A model generated the notes under the pieces. That model was not told the DNA's origin and searched no databases. It saw nothing but the letters and a program-made list of their open reading frames with translations. 64,000 nucleotides of DNA from Plantago ovata. Taxonomy: Eukaryota; Streptophyta; Magnoliopsida; Lamiales; Plantaginaceae. This document shows, piece by piece, positions 46,711 through 58,575 of this stretch (the stretch's first letter is position 1; each line of letters starts with the position of its first letter). The stretch lies in NCBI GenBank assembly GCA_028274465.1, contig CM051456.1:21609033-21673032 (forward strand). The letters are read 5' to 3'. Position numbers and translations under genes: made by a program.

Positions 46711-49700
46711 CGAAAATAACATATATTACATCAAAGCGTTATTTACAAACGGCAACATACCTGATGGTTGTGCATGGTCAAAACTAAACATTGATAATTT
46801 CATCATTTTACACAACATAACGAGGAGGGAAGACTGGAAATACACATATCTCTAAGCTAACATTTTAAATGGGTAAAAATTGTAGTACCAACTTTTTATA
46901 ATTCATATTTGGCACATTTGAAACGAAAATGTATAATTCAGTTTTAACCCCTTTTTATAACACAAGTGAGTTCTACACTCATTAAATATTTAAACGGACA
47001 GAGTATGAAAGAATTCATAAAATGGGGATAAAGTTGACACGGTTAGGTTCAATCCAAATTCCAAACCAAGGGATGCTAACATAGTTTTCATATCAATTAG
47101 GTCCCCCACCCAGCTTTTCAGTGGAGGAAAACCTCATGGTATTTTTATGACATTAACACAACAAGAAGACTCACAATTCACGCCGTTAATTGCTTTGGCA
47201 ATTTTAGATTTGTAGACATTTGCCCACTCCATGGTCCATTCCATTAGAGTACTCTTTTCTTATCGATGTTTTGGATTTTGTCGATTGTTTTATGGTTCTT
47301 AAACTAAGTGATTCTGTTTAACTGAGTCATGTTATTAAAAAGATTTGAGTTTGCTGTTCGTCGTAGTAGTAGTAGTAATTCTTAATCCTGAAACTTGATG
47401 AGTCATGGACTCTGAAAAGACTCTCTAACCCCCTCTTGTAAGATACTGACTACTGAGAGATTGACTAATGTCATCTTCAAATTAGGTGCGTTACGTGTTA
47501 CATGGCTCCGATCCTGCCTCCTAGTATTAAAATTAAAAAAAAAAATTTGAGTTGAAGGTAAAATTGATCAGAGTTTGTGTTAGTCTTCAAATTGATGGTA
47601 AAATTACAGTTTTATTACCTTAAATTTATGAAAAATTTTAGTTTTTTTGGTACTCCAATTAAATTTTCGGCATGAAAAATGTTACTCGTAAGTCCTAATC
47701 ATATTTTTTGTACGTTCAATTTGTTGATTTAATTTTTCTTTTGCAGGCTTGACCTGCGGTTATTCCTAAACCAGAAAAAAATTTTTATGAAATTATATTA
47801 CATTTTCAGTATAATTTAAAATTTATTAGAGATGAAACGAAATTAAAATAATCAACAAAATAAGTTGCAGAATTTCACATGGACTGAGAGAGTGATTAGC
47901 TAAAATCAACCCCAAGTCCCCAATCGAACTAATTGGATGTCCATTTTTTTTCTCCCTATCTTTGGAGGTAGGAGAGTTATGCATGAAAAAGTGCCACTTG
48001 TGTTTAAACATTGTAGTATTGCATATGAGGCGACAAGATGCCTTGGGAAACATTTTATTATGGGACGGCGTAAAACATTGGTTGGCAAGAAACGTTCGGA
48101 ATTTTAAGAATGAACAACTCACACCGTGGTAAGTTGTTGAAAAAGAAAATTGGGGTGTTGGATTTGGGTCAAATGTAAATGAAGATTAAAGGATTACCAC
48201 CTTTCGAGCTCGTGGTTCCTTGAACCACTCTTGTGCTTAAACTTAATAAGGACATGAGATCATGGTCAAGGTCAAGAAGTGATAATTATGCCGGTATATG
48301 CAACAAGGGGTCTTGGTTTGTTTTCTTTCGGTCCCTCGTAGTTATAATAGTCGCTAGGTGATTGTGTAATTTTTTAAACATTACTTATACTATTTCGTTT
48401 TTCTTTTTTATATAATGAAATTCTTAATGGTCGGAAAGGGAAAAAAGAAAAAGTTGCATGCACCTTATCACCTCACGAAAGATTAGTTACATCCCATAAA
48501 AGATGTACTCTCAATCCATTCTAACATTATTCTTTCTATGTTTAGAAAGTTTAGAAATATCAAAAAAGTTGACATACTTGTGTATAGATGGAGGAGTATA
48601 CATGTTAGCTTGTGACTTGACTTGTGTAGTTGTGTATCTATGAAATAGAAATATATGACTTACGAATTACTATTGACTGACGTACCTAAAAGAGTTTGTT
48701 TACATGTTCCTGTATTTAATAGTGTAATTACGTAGTACAAAGTAGTATTAATTTTGAGTTGAATTTAACATCAAATAAACCACACCAGCACAACACCACC
48801 CACCAAACAGGTTTAATAGTTTTAGCCGCCATCAACTCCCGGTTAGTCTAAGGAAGAATTTCCTATGTAACACATAGGATAGCATAGCATATTTTAAATT
48901 CGAAAATTTGTTGGCTCAATAAACTTTAAGTGTACTACAGTAGTTCAAATCGTTATGGCAGATGAATCAGCCATGTGAGTCTGTGTGACCGAGCTTCCAA
49001 TGACACAATCAATCAATAATATTATACAAATACTAGTTTAATCCAACGGCCGGCAATCTTCCACGGCAAGTCCAAAAGGCACACACCAACAACACGGTTG
49101 GGCCCACTGAGAGCATGATCACACGTGTCGACCTTTTAACGGATATTAAAATTCGGAGCCCACAAGAAGCGTGTGCCAGCTCATAATCACGACTCTCGAC
49201 GATGTCGATCGATTTGGGTGAGAGGATTAGATTAGCCAATTCGATACAGGTGTCGACAACGTGGCTTAAGCACGTGCTTCTTCATTCACTGGATATTTTT
49301 GTTTTAGTAGTGTTTTTTAATCAATCTACTTGAGTTGTTGAGGATGACACAACTTGTTTTCTTTTTTTATTTATTGATTTCGAAAAATCTTTAATTTCAT
49401 TTGGGCGATTGATTTTGATTCCGAGTCAGTTACGAGGCCCAAAATTGTTATTGGGCCTAAAATATTCCAATACCTTTGAAAATATTTAGTATGTTGCATC
49501 ACATTTACTTGGTACAGGAATAGTTTTGCTTTTGCTGGTGATGATTTAGCAAGAACCATGAGCATTTTTATATTCAAGGTCATCAATTCGAAGATATATA
49601 TATATGTGCAGCTTCTTGAGTTGCTGTATGGATTGGCTAACATAAGCACCAAAATTTCGGCCAAATGTATATTTTGGACTTAAATCTAGTTGGACATGAA

Positions 49701-51020
49701 ATGACACAAATGATGTAGGAGAGTCGATTGAGTTTAACTTGCTATTCATGTTCTCTAACACGTTGCAGAGTGGATTTATAAGTTTCATAAAGGTTAAAAC
49801 ATGTGAGTAGACAATTTTTTCATGTGTATGGTAATTTAGCTCAAATAGGTGCCGTTGAAACTTGATGTTCCACATTGCGAAAAAGTTCTCAAATATATAA
49901 CTGAAAGTAGTGCTCAATTGTGTATTGCTAGATACCTTGAAAACTCTATACACTTGCAAGGAATGAAAAAAATAAGTATGTGTGAATCTTCAACTTGAAC
50001 AGAGTGGATGTCTACTATTGTGTATCTATTAAATATTGAATTTAGTAGGTAATGTCAAAGCATCGTTTTTATAGTGAAAGTGCGGTATTTTGAAGCAATG
50101 TCGATTGGATTGTGGAGTCAACAATGTAGATGACATTGATTACTGTGTTTTTTTGAATCAATTTGAATTTGTCTTTATTCATGCGAGTTAATTAGCTCCA
50201 CAACTGTAATTGTTTCTATAAAACGTGTTCAATTTATTAGAAGTGTGAAAGCATTAAGAAGTTTCAAAGAGAATTGGAATTGAATAAATGTTAGAACTCG
50301 AATACAAAAAATTTGCCCATAATGTACTCTACTCATTCAAGACATATCTAAAGTATTCTGCAAGGTTAAGGACGTGGACACCAAGTTAAATCCAACTGAA
50401 ATATTGAAGGAATCAAGAAGTCGAGTATAGATTAGATATTTATACAATCCTTATTCCGGTGGAAATTGAAGATTTGATCATACAAGGATTTGACATACTA
50501 AAGGACGATGGAAGTGTTCTGAAAAGGAAATGTTTTCTAAGCAGTGAAATTAATCCACCGACATGATGGATACATGTGTGAACCTGGCCCAAGACGCAGA
50601 CAGACTCTGAACCCTAATAGCGTCGGTGGCTAGGGTTATAAACAAATTAGGCTTTTTTTTTTTGTTTTATGTTTTCCAAAACATTCTATAGTCGGACTTA
50701 GCCCATTATCTTTTCTTACTAGGTAAGTTAGGTTTGTATTTCAATTCTTATATAAACTCTCTGTAAGACTCTTATTATTTTCACCGTTGAATAATAATTG
50801 AGTTCGAGAGAATACCACGAGTTGATTGTCTTTAGAGTTAATTATACCTTCACCGTCAGTATCGTCGAGATAGTAACTGAAGCTCCTTTGCTCTTTAGCT
50901 CGTTGCTTCGTCTAGCTAACCTGCTCTTTAGCTCAATGTTGGAGGTAACCATCTTACTGTTTCTGCTAGTTTTTCGGTGCTTTTTTCTATATTCATGTAT
51001 TCATCACGACACTATAACAA
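46711..51020. other. Long intergenic stretch, no gene recognised
   Basis: Open frames on the minus strand at 47826-48122 (98 codons), 49371-49664 (97) and 49546-49959 (137) have no domain I recognise, and the two at 49.4-49.9 kb overlap each other. Around 50750-50815 a string with TATATAAACTCTCTGTAAGACTC and GTTGAATAATAATTGAG resembles the 3' part of a Copia LTR, but I cannot set ends. (CAC)-rich and ACGTG motifs near 49120 are isolated. Confidence 0.35.
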
Positions 51021-51770
51021 GTTGATTATGCCACATACTCACTTCATTCTACTAGATACATAATTTTTGTGATTGTGTTTTAAAAACTATAAATGAAATA
51101 TAATGATAAAAAAATTAAAAAATGAATAAAATTGTTAATTAAGTGGATATTAAAGTACTATCAGACTGTGCAGTGGGTTCCAGGCCTACTATCTTCTTTT
51201 TTTTTCTTTTGAAACAACCAATCAAACTTAATCTACTCCTACTCCTAGAGTACTCCTTAACCACCTTATATTTCCAAATAACCTAAACCACGTTATGCCT
51301 CCGTCGGGGTTCGAACCCCCGGCCCCTCCTTGCTACTCCGGCACCCTTGTCACTCGGCCAGTTCCATGCCTACTATCAATCTTTAGAAGTGGGTGTTTCA
51401 TTCATTTTATATGGCAAAAATTAAATTAGAAAATACATATTTAAACAAAACACCATTTACCTCTACAACGACGACATGTATTGTAGTATTGTTCATTTTC
51501 AAAATTTATTGTAATCGTTTAAAATTTCTCGTGCTATAATATTTATCATGAGGTATTGTAATTTGTAAGAGGTTAGTTTGATTGTGTTATTTATGAATAC
51601 GGAATTATTGGATAATAAAATAACAACTTAGATAATAAAATAAATTATGTATCCATTTACATATTGTATGTGTCATTGTAACCTAGATTTTTTTTTTTAC
51701 TTACTTTGTTCTTTTAAATGTTTTACCTGTGTCTTTTAATATGTGCTTTCAAATCCTTTACATTTTTGAA
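51021..51770 (+). repeat. Low-copy dispersed repeat, copy B (interrupted by SINE)
   Basis: After removing the SINE at 51194-51361, this segment matches 52117-52725 throughout, starting AAGTTGATT and CATACTCACT...CATTCTACTA. It also matches the reverse complement of 7645-8150 over most of its length. It is AT-rich and non-coding. Family unknown. Confidence 0.75.
51194..51361 (-). mobile_element. tRNA-derived SINE with target duplication, family 1
   Basis: 168 bp on the minus strand. Box A-like TGGCCGAGTGACAAGG and a perfect box B GGTTCGAACCC, then ACGTGGTTTAGGTTATTTGG, ATAAGGTGG and a poly(A) tail (T run at 51196-51205 on the plus strand). Flanked by a 16-bp duplication TTCCAGGCCTACTATC (51178-51193) / TTCCATGCCTACTATC (51362-51377) with one mismatch. 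Copy C (52250-52266) shows the empty site. Confidence 0.88.
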
Positions 51771-52116
51771 AAAGCAGAAATGTCTTCCTCCATTGTGTTT
51801 TCTAAAAACAAAACCATTTTACTTTGAAATGTTACCCAATAACCCGGCCGTTGATATAGATGTTCAAGGTCGGTTTTACCTGTCTCTGGTCCACATTATT
51901 TGAGTTCATACCAAGGAAAAGAGAAGGATACACCATCTGCTGCCTATTCGAAATCGAAGAAAGATGACGATTTCCAGATAATGGATGCAAATGAGGCTTG
52001 TAATAAAGAGTTCAACACTTTACTCCTGTTACCTTGTATTATATGTTCGCGATATCATTTTTTTTAATTTATCGCAACCCAACATATTCAGTTCGATTTG
52101 GTCCACCGACTAATAA
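51771..52116. other. Spacer between repeat copies B and C
   Basis: No recognised gene. The frame 51718-51903 is short and domain-free. TGTAATAAAGAGTTCAACACT near 51998 resembles 7168-7190. Confidence 0.4.
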
Positions 52117-52725
52117 GTTGATTTTACTACATACTCACTCCATTCTACTACATACATAATTTTTGTGATATTTGTGATAGTGTTTTAATTAATGATAAAT
52201 AAAATTAAAGAATGAATAAAATAGTTAATTAAATGGATATTAAAGTACTATTCCATGCCTACTATCAATCTTTGGAAGTGGATGTTTCATTTTATATGGA
52301 AAATAATAAATTATAAAATATATATTAAAATAACCACACTATTTACCTCTACAACGACGTCATGTATTGTAATATTGTTAATTTTCAAAATTTATTGTAA
52401 TTGCTTAAAATTTATAATTTCTTGTACTATAATATTTATCATGAAGTAATGTAATTTGTAAGACGTTAATTTGTTTGTGTTATATATAAATACCATATTA
52501 TTGGATAACATAATAATAGCTAGATAAAAAAATAAATTATGTATTAATATGAATATGTGTCGGTGTAACTTGTTATATTTTTATGCTTACTTTGTTCTTT
52601 TTAACGCTTTATGTGTGAATTTTTTAATACGTGGTTTCAAATCTTTTACAATTAAAAACATTTTTTTTTTTTACAAACTTTAACTCTACTAAAACAAACA
52701 ACTCACACATTATACCAACTTACTT
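52117..52725 (+). repeat. Low-copy dispersed repeat, copy C
   Basis: Direct repeat of 51021-51770 and inverted relative to 7645-8150. It contains the uninterrupted SINE target site. Together the three copies form a small non-coding family whose mechanism of spread is not evident. Confidence 0.72.
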
Positions 52726-53497
52726 AAACACTTGAAAACATTTGCAAAAAAATAAATAAATAAAATTAAAGAACTTCAAAGAAGGAAGGAAATACACTAG
52801 AATCTTTATAAAGTAATAGCCATATAACCGTGAAAGTATTATTTTACCAAATTGTTAATTTACGCATAAATTCATAATTTATTAACTTACGTAATAGGCA
52901 GTCGATTTCATGAAAACTCTTGGTTCAATCTTTGAAAGTACTTGGATGTCATATTGAGCGTACTGATTTCTAAACAATTTGAAACTAAGAAGTAAAATCA
53001 TGATATTGATACGTGTATGACCTGGATAGATGGATACATAAAGTCCTATTGAGCGTCTCATTTTAAGGCATCACGAAATATGGCAAAAGTTATGAATAAA
53101 ATTAAAGATGATATTAGTCGCGTAAAAAAAAAGTACATGGGACAATGATATTGTATTAGGATTCCATCATGCAAGGGCCAATTCGTGGCTAGCTAGTTCG
53201 TTGACTGCGTCCATTAGCGAAAATTATCAAGAAAAGTTTATGATTGATCAGAGTTTTATATTATTACATATAAGCCGGTATGGAGGTATCTATAATAAAA
53301 TAAAGATGTTTTAGATTATCAATGGAGATAAGACGTGTAAATTTAGTTTTGGTAAACTAGTACTCCCTCCATCTATTAAAAATCTTCCCATTTTTTAATT
53401 TTGAATTTCTTAGGTCCGGTTTGACCTCACATAAATTCCAAATCATACCGGAAAAATAAATAGCGAAGTTATATTATAAAAGTATAATGATGCTAAA
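52726..53497. other. Intergenic, no gene recognised
   Basis: Near 53361-53380, TAGTACTCCCTCCATCTATT is a Stowaway-type end without an identified partner. Otherwise AT-rich. Confidence 0.4.
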
Positions 53498-53730
53498 AAT
53501 TTCACTAAAAATCTTAGAATTCTGAAGTATCTATCAAGTGTTAACTTCCAGCTACAAGAAAAATACAAACCGTATAGCAAAGTCACCAATGATCATTTTA
53601 AACTAACTGTACAAACATGACATGCTGGTTTACTAGTTATATTGCTAGCTTCGAATACCATTAAGAATTACTAATCAAATGAACAAGATGATAGTGCAAT
53701 AGTACCTTGAAAAGAAACATAAAAGGCTAA

Positions 53731-55048
53731 GACTGCCTGCATAAGCTCCCTTAGGCGCGTTTTGGGAGAAGAGAAAAGCGGGCTAGCCGCGTTTTTGGGC
53801 TGCATCAGTAGCCCGAAACGCGACTAAGCCCGCGTGTAAGGCCCCTCCGCGTTTATACTAAACGCGGAGGCTTGCTGATGTTTGGTGGACGTGGAGTCCA
53901 CCAAAAAGGTGGGCTCCACCCACTTATTTAATGTTTTTTTTAAATTACTTTTTCCATTTAAATTTCAAACGGTCATAACTTTTAAAATAAAAATGCTAAA
54001 AATAAAAAAAATTACCAACGGATAGAACTTTTCGAGATCTATAAATAGACACCACTCTTGGATATGTTTGCTCACACCTTCTCCAACTCATTTTTCCCTT
54101 CTTAATTAAAATCAAAACACTCTCAACACTCCAAAATCTTTTCCATTCCATTTTCCCATCCACCAAAATGAATCTCGAGCAACAACGCCGTTTGGAATCC
54201 ATGAGAATCAACGATACGAGAGTTTCATGGCTGACCTGCTTGGTCCTCAACGATATGAGAATCAGCACGCGCCAAGAATCTTGCCGGAAAGATGTGGAAC
54301 GTGCTTTTGGAGCTATACAAGCTCGGTTTCATATTATCAAGCATCCGACCCTTCCACATAGCAGGCTACAACTCCAACAGATAATGGATTGTTGCATCGT
54401 ACTTCACAACATGATAGTCGAGGATGAGCGTGACAATTACTTAAACTACGACCAAGCAATCGAAGACTGGCTTAAGGAATGCGCCGAAGGCAACTTGCAG
54501 TACAATGCAGACATCCTTAGGGACGTGACAATCACAACACGTCCATCTGTTCTGAATGATTTTGTTGATTACAAGAAGAATCAAAGGATGATGGAGAGTT
54601 ACATCCAACATGACGCACTCAAACATGACTTGATTGAACACATTTGGAGGATGAGGCCTTAGTTTCCATTAGAATGTTGTTTGCATTTTCAATTGTTTCA
54701 GTTGTTTGTTTTCAGTTTCAGTTGTTTGTTTCAATCGTTTGTTTTCAATTAAGCAGAACTTGTTGTAATATTGTGTGTTTCAAATTCGGTACAACTTAAT
54801 GTAATATATTTGTGATTTCCATCTATTAACTTGATTTCATATGAAATTCTTTACAACAAATCTTCATTCTTCTTTACCTTAACTAAAAAAAATAAAAAAA
54901 TTGGAAAAAAAAATGACGTGGCAGCCCTTAAACTGGCCTTAACCGTGTTTAAGCAGTGACTGATGCGGGCGAAAACTACTTAAACGCGGATAAAGCCAAT
55001 TTAAGCCCTTAAACTGGCCTTAGCCTTAAACAACTGATGCGGGTGGTC
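53731..55048 (+). mobile_element. Internally deleted PIF/Harbinger transposon, 1318 bp
   Basis: Flanked by TAA (53728-53730 and 55049-55051). The inverted ends are GACTGCCTGCATAAGCT and, at the right, GACCACCCGCATCAGTT when reverse-complemented. The trinucleotide duplication and the transposase fragment inside both mark PIF/Harbinger. Subterminal GC-rich repeats (CGCGTTT, AAACGCGG) occur near 53756-53870 and 54970-55000. A TATA box (TATAAATAGA, 54041-54050) precedes the coding fragment. The host E2 fragment shows the empty site. Confidence 0.88.
54168..54662 (+). pseudogene. Harbinger transposase fragment (164 aa)
   Basis: An intact 164-codon frame. About 20-40 N-terminal residues (MNLEQQRRLESMRIN) are fused to the C-terminal third of a plant PIF/Harbinger nuclease: SCRKDVERAFGAIQARFHII, with the last catalytic Glu of the DDE triad in DVERAFG, then MDCCIVLHNMIVEDERD and a hydrophilic tail. 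Normal proteins have 350-450 residues. The part with the first two catalytic Asp is gone, so it cannot cut DNA. An in-frame internal deletion is the simplest explanation. Confidence 0.85.
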
Positions 55049-55171
55049 TAAGGTGAGGTTTAGAGTTATAGATGTTTAATTTCTAATAAAAAACAACCAA
55101 AAATCAAGTTTCGGTAGGTGTAAGATATTCCACAAAGCAAACTTCCAAAGCCTGTGACATCATTTATACAT

Positions 55172-55342
55172 CAAGAGTTATAATAAGTTCGTACAGTGGA
55201 AGAGAGTTGGGATAGTGAAGGAAAGGTGCAGGATTCGATCCCCAGCGGAGACATAAAGCGGTTTAAGTGTGAAAATATAAGGTGGTATATGATAGTATTT
55301 GTATATGAGTAGTAATATTTGACGTTTAAAAAATAAAATAAA
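55172..55342 (+). mobile_element. tRNA-derived SINE with target duplication, family 1
   Basis: 171 bp on the plus strand: GAGTTGGGATAGTGAAGG, box B-like GGATTCGATCCCCAGCGG, ATAAAGCGGTTTAAGTG and an A-rich tail. The exact 13-bp duplication ATCATTTATACAT is at 55159-55171 and 55343-55355. The E2 intron at 17495-17535 shows the uninterrupted site. Confidence 0.88.
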
Positions 55343-55735
55343 ATCATTTATACATTATTTAATCATGGATCACCTCCTCGCGATGAATGCAAGTACAACA
55401 TCTTGTTCTATGTAGAATGTAGATGTTTAACGGTTGAGTATCTCAAGACTTGAGATCTTAATATTTGCATAAATATTCTTGAAAGTTAAATAAAACCAAC
55501 ACTAAAAAGAGAACTCTCACCATGAATCATTTGATAGTTAGTTAACCAAACTTATTACTCTTGGAAGCGTACTACACATGGAAGCGTACTACACAGATCT
55601 ATCTATATCACACAAATAAAAATAAATCTTCTGAAATATTATTTTTGGTGAACAAACGATATCAACAGCTCAAGAGTATTATGGCTGCTAAATTATTATT
55701 GCTTACCAGTTAAACATATCCTCTCCAACTAGTGG

Positions 55736-57436
55736 GGAATCCAACGACATATATTAGGGGATCGAAGTTTACACGTGCAATATCTCCATAAAATATATAG
55801 TCCCCTAGTGAAGTTAGCAACAATGAAAAATCTATCCAAATAGTAATATCGGAAATAGAACCAAAAAATATCTATCTATGAACATTTTTTTCAATTTTTT
55901 ATTTAGATGCATCACAAACAAACCTGTTTGGTGTAGATTCATATAATTTAAAAGGGTTCGACTCCTTGGGAACATTCATTATTAGTCTATATACAACGTA
56001 ACATGAACTCTAATTAGTTGTATAATCTTGCATAAAACTTTTTTTTTTAAAGAACAGGAAACATATAAGGAAATTTTAAATTACAAGGATAAGAACAACA
56101 TGAAAAAAGAAAAAGAAAAACTATAGTAATTGTAGAGGCTAAAAAATCTACATTTGAGATTTGATAATTCGTGGGCACCAACTTCCTACGAGACAAAGGA
56201 TTAGCAAAAAACTAGGGCGTGGCGACTGTACGTAAGAGCGTGGCGACCTGTAAGGCAAGATCAACAAAAGGAAAGCGTAAGATTCCACTGGGACATCGGT
56301 ACGTGTGGTGCCGACCGTATGGACTCCCAACGCTAAAGTTAGCGAATATGTAATAAGAATGAATAAAATAAATGTGCAAGTATTAAATGAAAGAAAGAAC
56401 TTAACCAGATCAAGAGATAGGAGGCTAGATGTAAGGATTGAGTCTCCGACAACCAAATTAGAGTTGTATGGATCCGGTGATCAAGTTGGTATCTTTAGAG
56501 CTCCGGGTACCGACTTAGAATTCTACGATGGCGATTTTGAGTATGTGATTGCAAAACACCGGTTGGCTATTATTGATGATCGAAGAGTAGCAGAGCGGTG
56601 GATTTGATATATGCTTAGTTAGGTTTTTTGCTCAAGTGTAGTGCGTTTTGATTGGATGCCTTCACTCTTCCACTAGACCCCCTTTTAAGCTAGGTCTCCT
56701 GGACTCTGTCTACCACTTTGTCCTAGATTTGCGGGTAGTTTGTCTTTGAGGGAATCATAGTTGTTTCGGTCAACCAAGATGATAACTTCTGAACTTATTT
56801 AATTTGAATTGAGAGAACGGATTAGTGGATGAGTGGTTTTAGGGAGTTGTTGGTGACCTCTATACCATTCGTAGTGGATGCTAGGTTTAGAGAGTTTGTT
56901 ACTAACCTTTACTCCCGACTTATTAAAATAGTCGAAGAATAATTTTCGGGGTTGTTTGGTGATCTTTAGAGTGAGATCTAGCTAAGTCACTTTTTCGGTG
57001 ACCTATAAGACCTTGTTTATCCATGACACCCACCCTCAACCCCCAACTATTCCAATAAATAATTAATTTCTCTCTCATCAATATACCTACACTTCCACCC
57101 AACCCACCCCAATACAAAATCCATGTTTATCCATGACCTTCACACCAACCCCCAATTCAATCTATATAATTACTTTTAACTATTATTATAAAATAATTAT
57201 AATACTCAAAATTAATTATATTATTATAATATTTAAAATAATTATAATAATTATAAATAAATGAAAAACTCAAAATTTCATAAAAATGAAAATATAAATT
57301 GAAGTAGCAATTAACTAAATACTACATTAATAACGTAACATAACTTCACACCAACCCCAATTCAATTTATATATTTATTTTAAAACTAAATTATAATATA
57401 AAAGATAAAAAGGCAAAAAAAAAAAAAAAAAGAGCC
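55736..57436. other. Intergenic, no gene recognised
   Basis: The frame 56305-56607 (100 codons) and its antisense counterpart carry no known domain. A CACACCAACCCC(C)AATTCAAT string appears twice (about 57140 and 57348), bracketing an AT-rich stretch. GGTGACCT motifs related to the minisatellite begin near 56850. Confidence 0.4.
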
Positions 57437-57530
57437 AATAGGTTGGGGACATGTGTCCCCAACCTATCCAAATACACACACCGAGACCCAAGGTCTCGGG
57501 TGGGTGAGGTCCCAGACCTTGGGTCTCTCA
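57437..57530. repeat. Two adjacent hairpins
   Basis: AGGTTGGGGACA and TGTCCCCAACCT form 12-bp perfect arms with a 2-nt loop (about 57440-57465). Immediately after, GAGACCCAAGGTCT and AGACCTTGGGTCTC form 14-bp arms (about 57483-57528) with a ~17-nt loop. Such compact GC-rich hairpins may be a MITE end or terminator-like fold. Function unknown. Confidence 0.7.
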
Positions 57531-57604
57531 ACATGTATATCATTGTATTTGTTGTTTTTTTAAAAAAAATTATACTGTGGACCCCACAGACCGTATACCT
57601 TTGG

Positions 57605-58150
57605 TATCATTGATAAATGAGGTCTAAGCTAATATGGCCTTTTGGTGGCCTCTTTGACTAGTAAGTCATTTTGGTGATCCCTTTAGCTAGCTAGCAAGTT
57701 ACTTTTGGTGACCTCTCTAGCTCAGGCACTTTTGGTGACATGCTTATCTAAATAAGGTTTCTTGGTGACCACCTTAACCAAATAAGGTGACTGGGGACCT
57801 CCTTAGACAAATAAAGCTTCTTGGTCACCTCTTTAACTAAGTGAGTCACTTGGTGACCACCTTAACCAAATAAGGTACTTGGCGACCTCTTTAGGCAAAT
57901 AAGACTTCTTGGTCACCTCTTTAACCAAGTGAGGCACTCGGTGACCTTTTTTTAGCCAAGTAAAGCTTTCCTTGTATTTTTGGTCTTTAGGTGACCTCCA
58001 ATTGTCTAGCATTATTTGATAGCTTATGGAATTAAAACATGTTCATGTGGAAACCGGTCACCTCTTTATGCATTAGGTGACCTTTAGATGGTCTTGAACC
58101 GGTGACCTCCAAATGTTAGTCGGCCACCTTCATGTGGTCAGCCCAATTAA
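57605..58150. repeat. GGTNACC minisatellite, about 30-40-bp unit
   Basis: About a dozen diverged units of the type ACTTGGTGACCTCTTTAACC followed by AAATAAGGT. The core alternates between GGTGACC and GGTCACC. The best-preserved part is 57760-57950. Related, more spaced units continue on both sides. No coding potential recognised. Confidence 0.75.
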
Positions 58151-58317
58151 CCATCGTATATAGATTTTTAGACCAGCCAATTCAGATCGATGGTCAAAAT
58201 TAGATCACTGTAAGAACGATTTTGACTTGAAATTGAAATTTCTCCATAAATGATAAATCGGGTTAACATATTTAACCGTGAATCAAGTATGACTATTTTT
58301 TGCCAATACATTAATAA

Positions 58318-58510
58318 TGGCAAAGGACTTCAGAAAAATGAGTTAAGTAGAGGCAAAAGAATTGGAAAAAATGACTAGAGGAAAGGAAATTTTAAATCAC
58401 AAGGATAAGGTACAACATGAAAAAAGAAAAAAAATACTATAGTAATAATGACAAAGTACTCAAGAAAAATGAGTTAAGTAGAGGCAAAATAATTGGAAAT
58501 GATGGGGAAA
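58318..58510 (+). repeat. Tandem duplication of about 120 bp
   Basis: AAAAATGAGTTAAGTAGAGG occurs near 58335 and 58466, with TGACAAAGTACT/CAAAGGACTT leads. The intervening AAGGAAATTTTAAATCACAA segment also has a relative near 56069-56135, so the unit is dispersed locally. Confidence 0.6.
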
Positions 58511-58575
58511 ACAAGTTTCAAATTCTCACCACCAGAGTGAGCCAGACCCTAACCACTCGGAGAGGCGCACAAATA
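58511..58575 (-). other. tRNA-like SINE head
   Basis: On the minus strand CCGAGTGGTTAGGGTCTGG (box A-like) and GGTGAGAATTTGAAAC (weak box B) have tRNA-like spacing. No tail or target duplication was defined. Confidence 0.35.

Larger units (their letters stand above)
53498..55735 (-). pseudogene. Second duplicated fragment of the E2 gene, split by two transposons
   Basis: Segments 53498-53730, 55049-55171 and 55356-55735 align in order with about 17130-17930 of the E2 gene: intron 2, then the start of exon 2 (about 55695-55735, matching the bases for [11 protein letters not shown]). About 95 bp of the middle and end of exon 2 are missing. It is more diverged than the copy at 9132. A PIF/Harbinger element (53731-55048) and a SINE (55172-55342) interrupt it. 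It cannot encode an E2. Confidence 0.78.

Noticed and set aside
47826-48122. 98-codon minus-strand frame as a gene
   Set aside because: No recognised domain in either strand and no gene context.
49546-49959. 137-codon minus-strand frame as a gene
   Set aside because: No known domain, overlaps another frame (49371-49664) on the same strand, and has no supporting promoter or splice structure visible.
56305-56607. 100-codon plus-strand frame as a gene
   Set aside because: An equally long antisense frame overlaps it and neither resembles a known protein.
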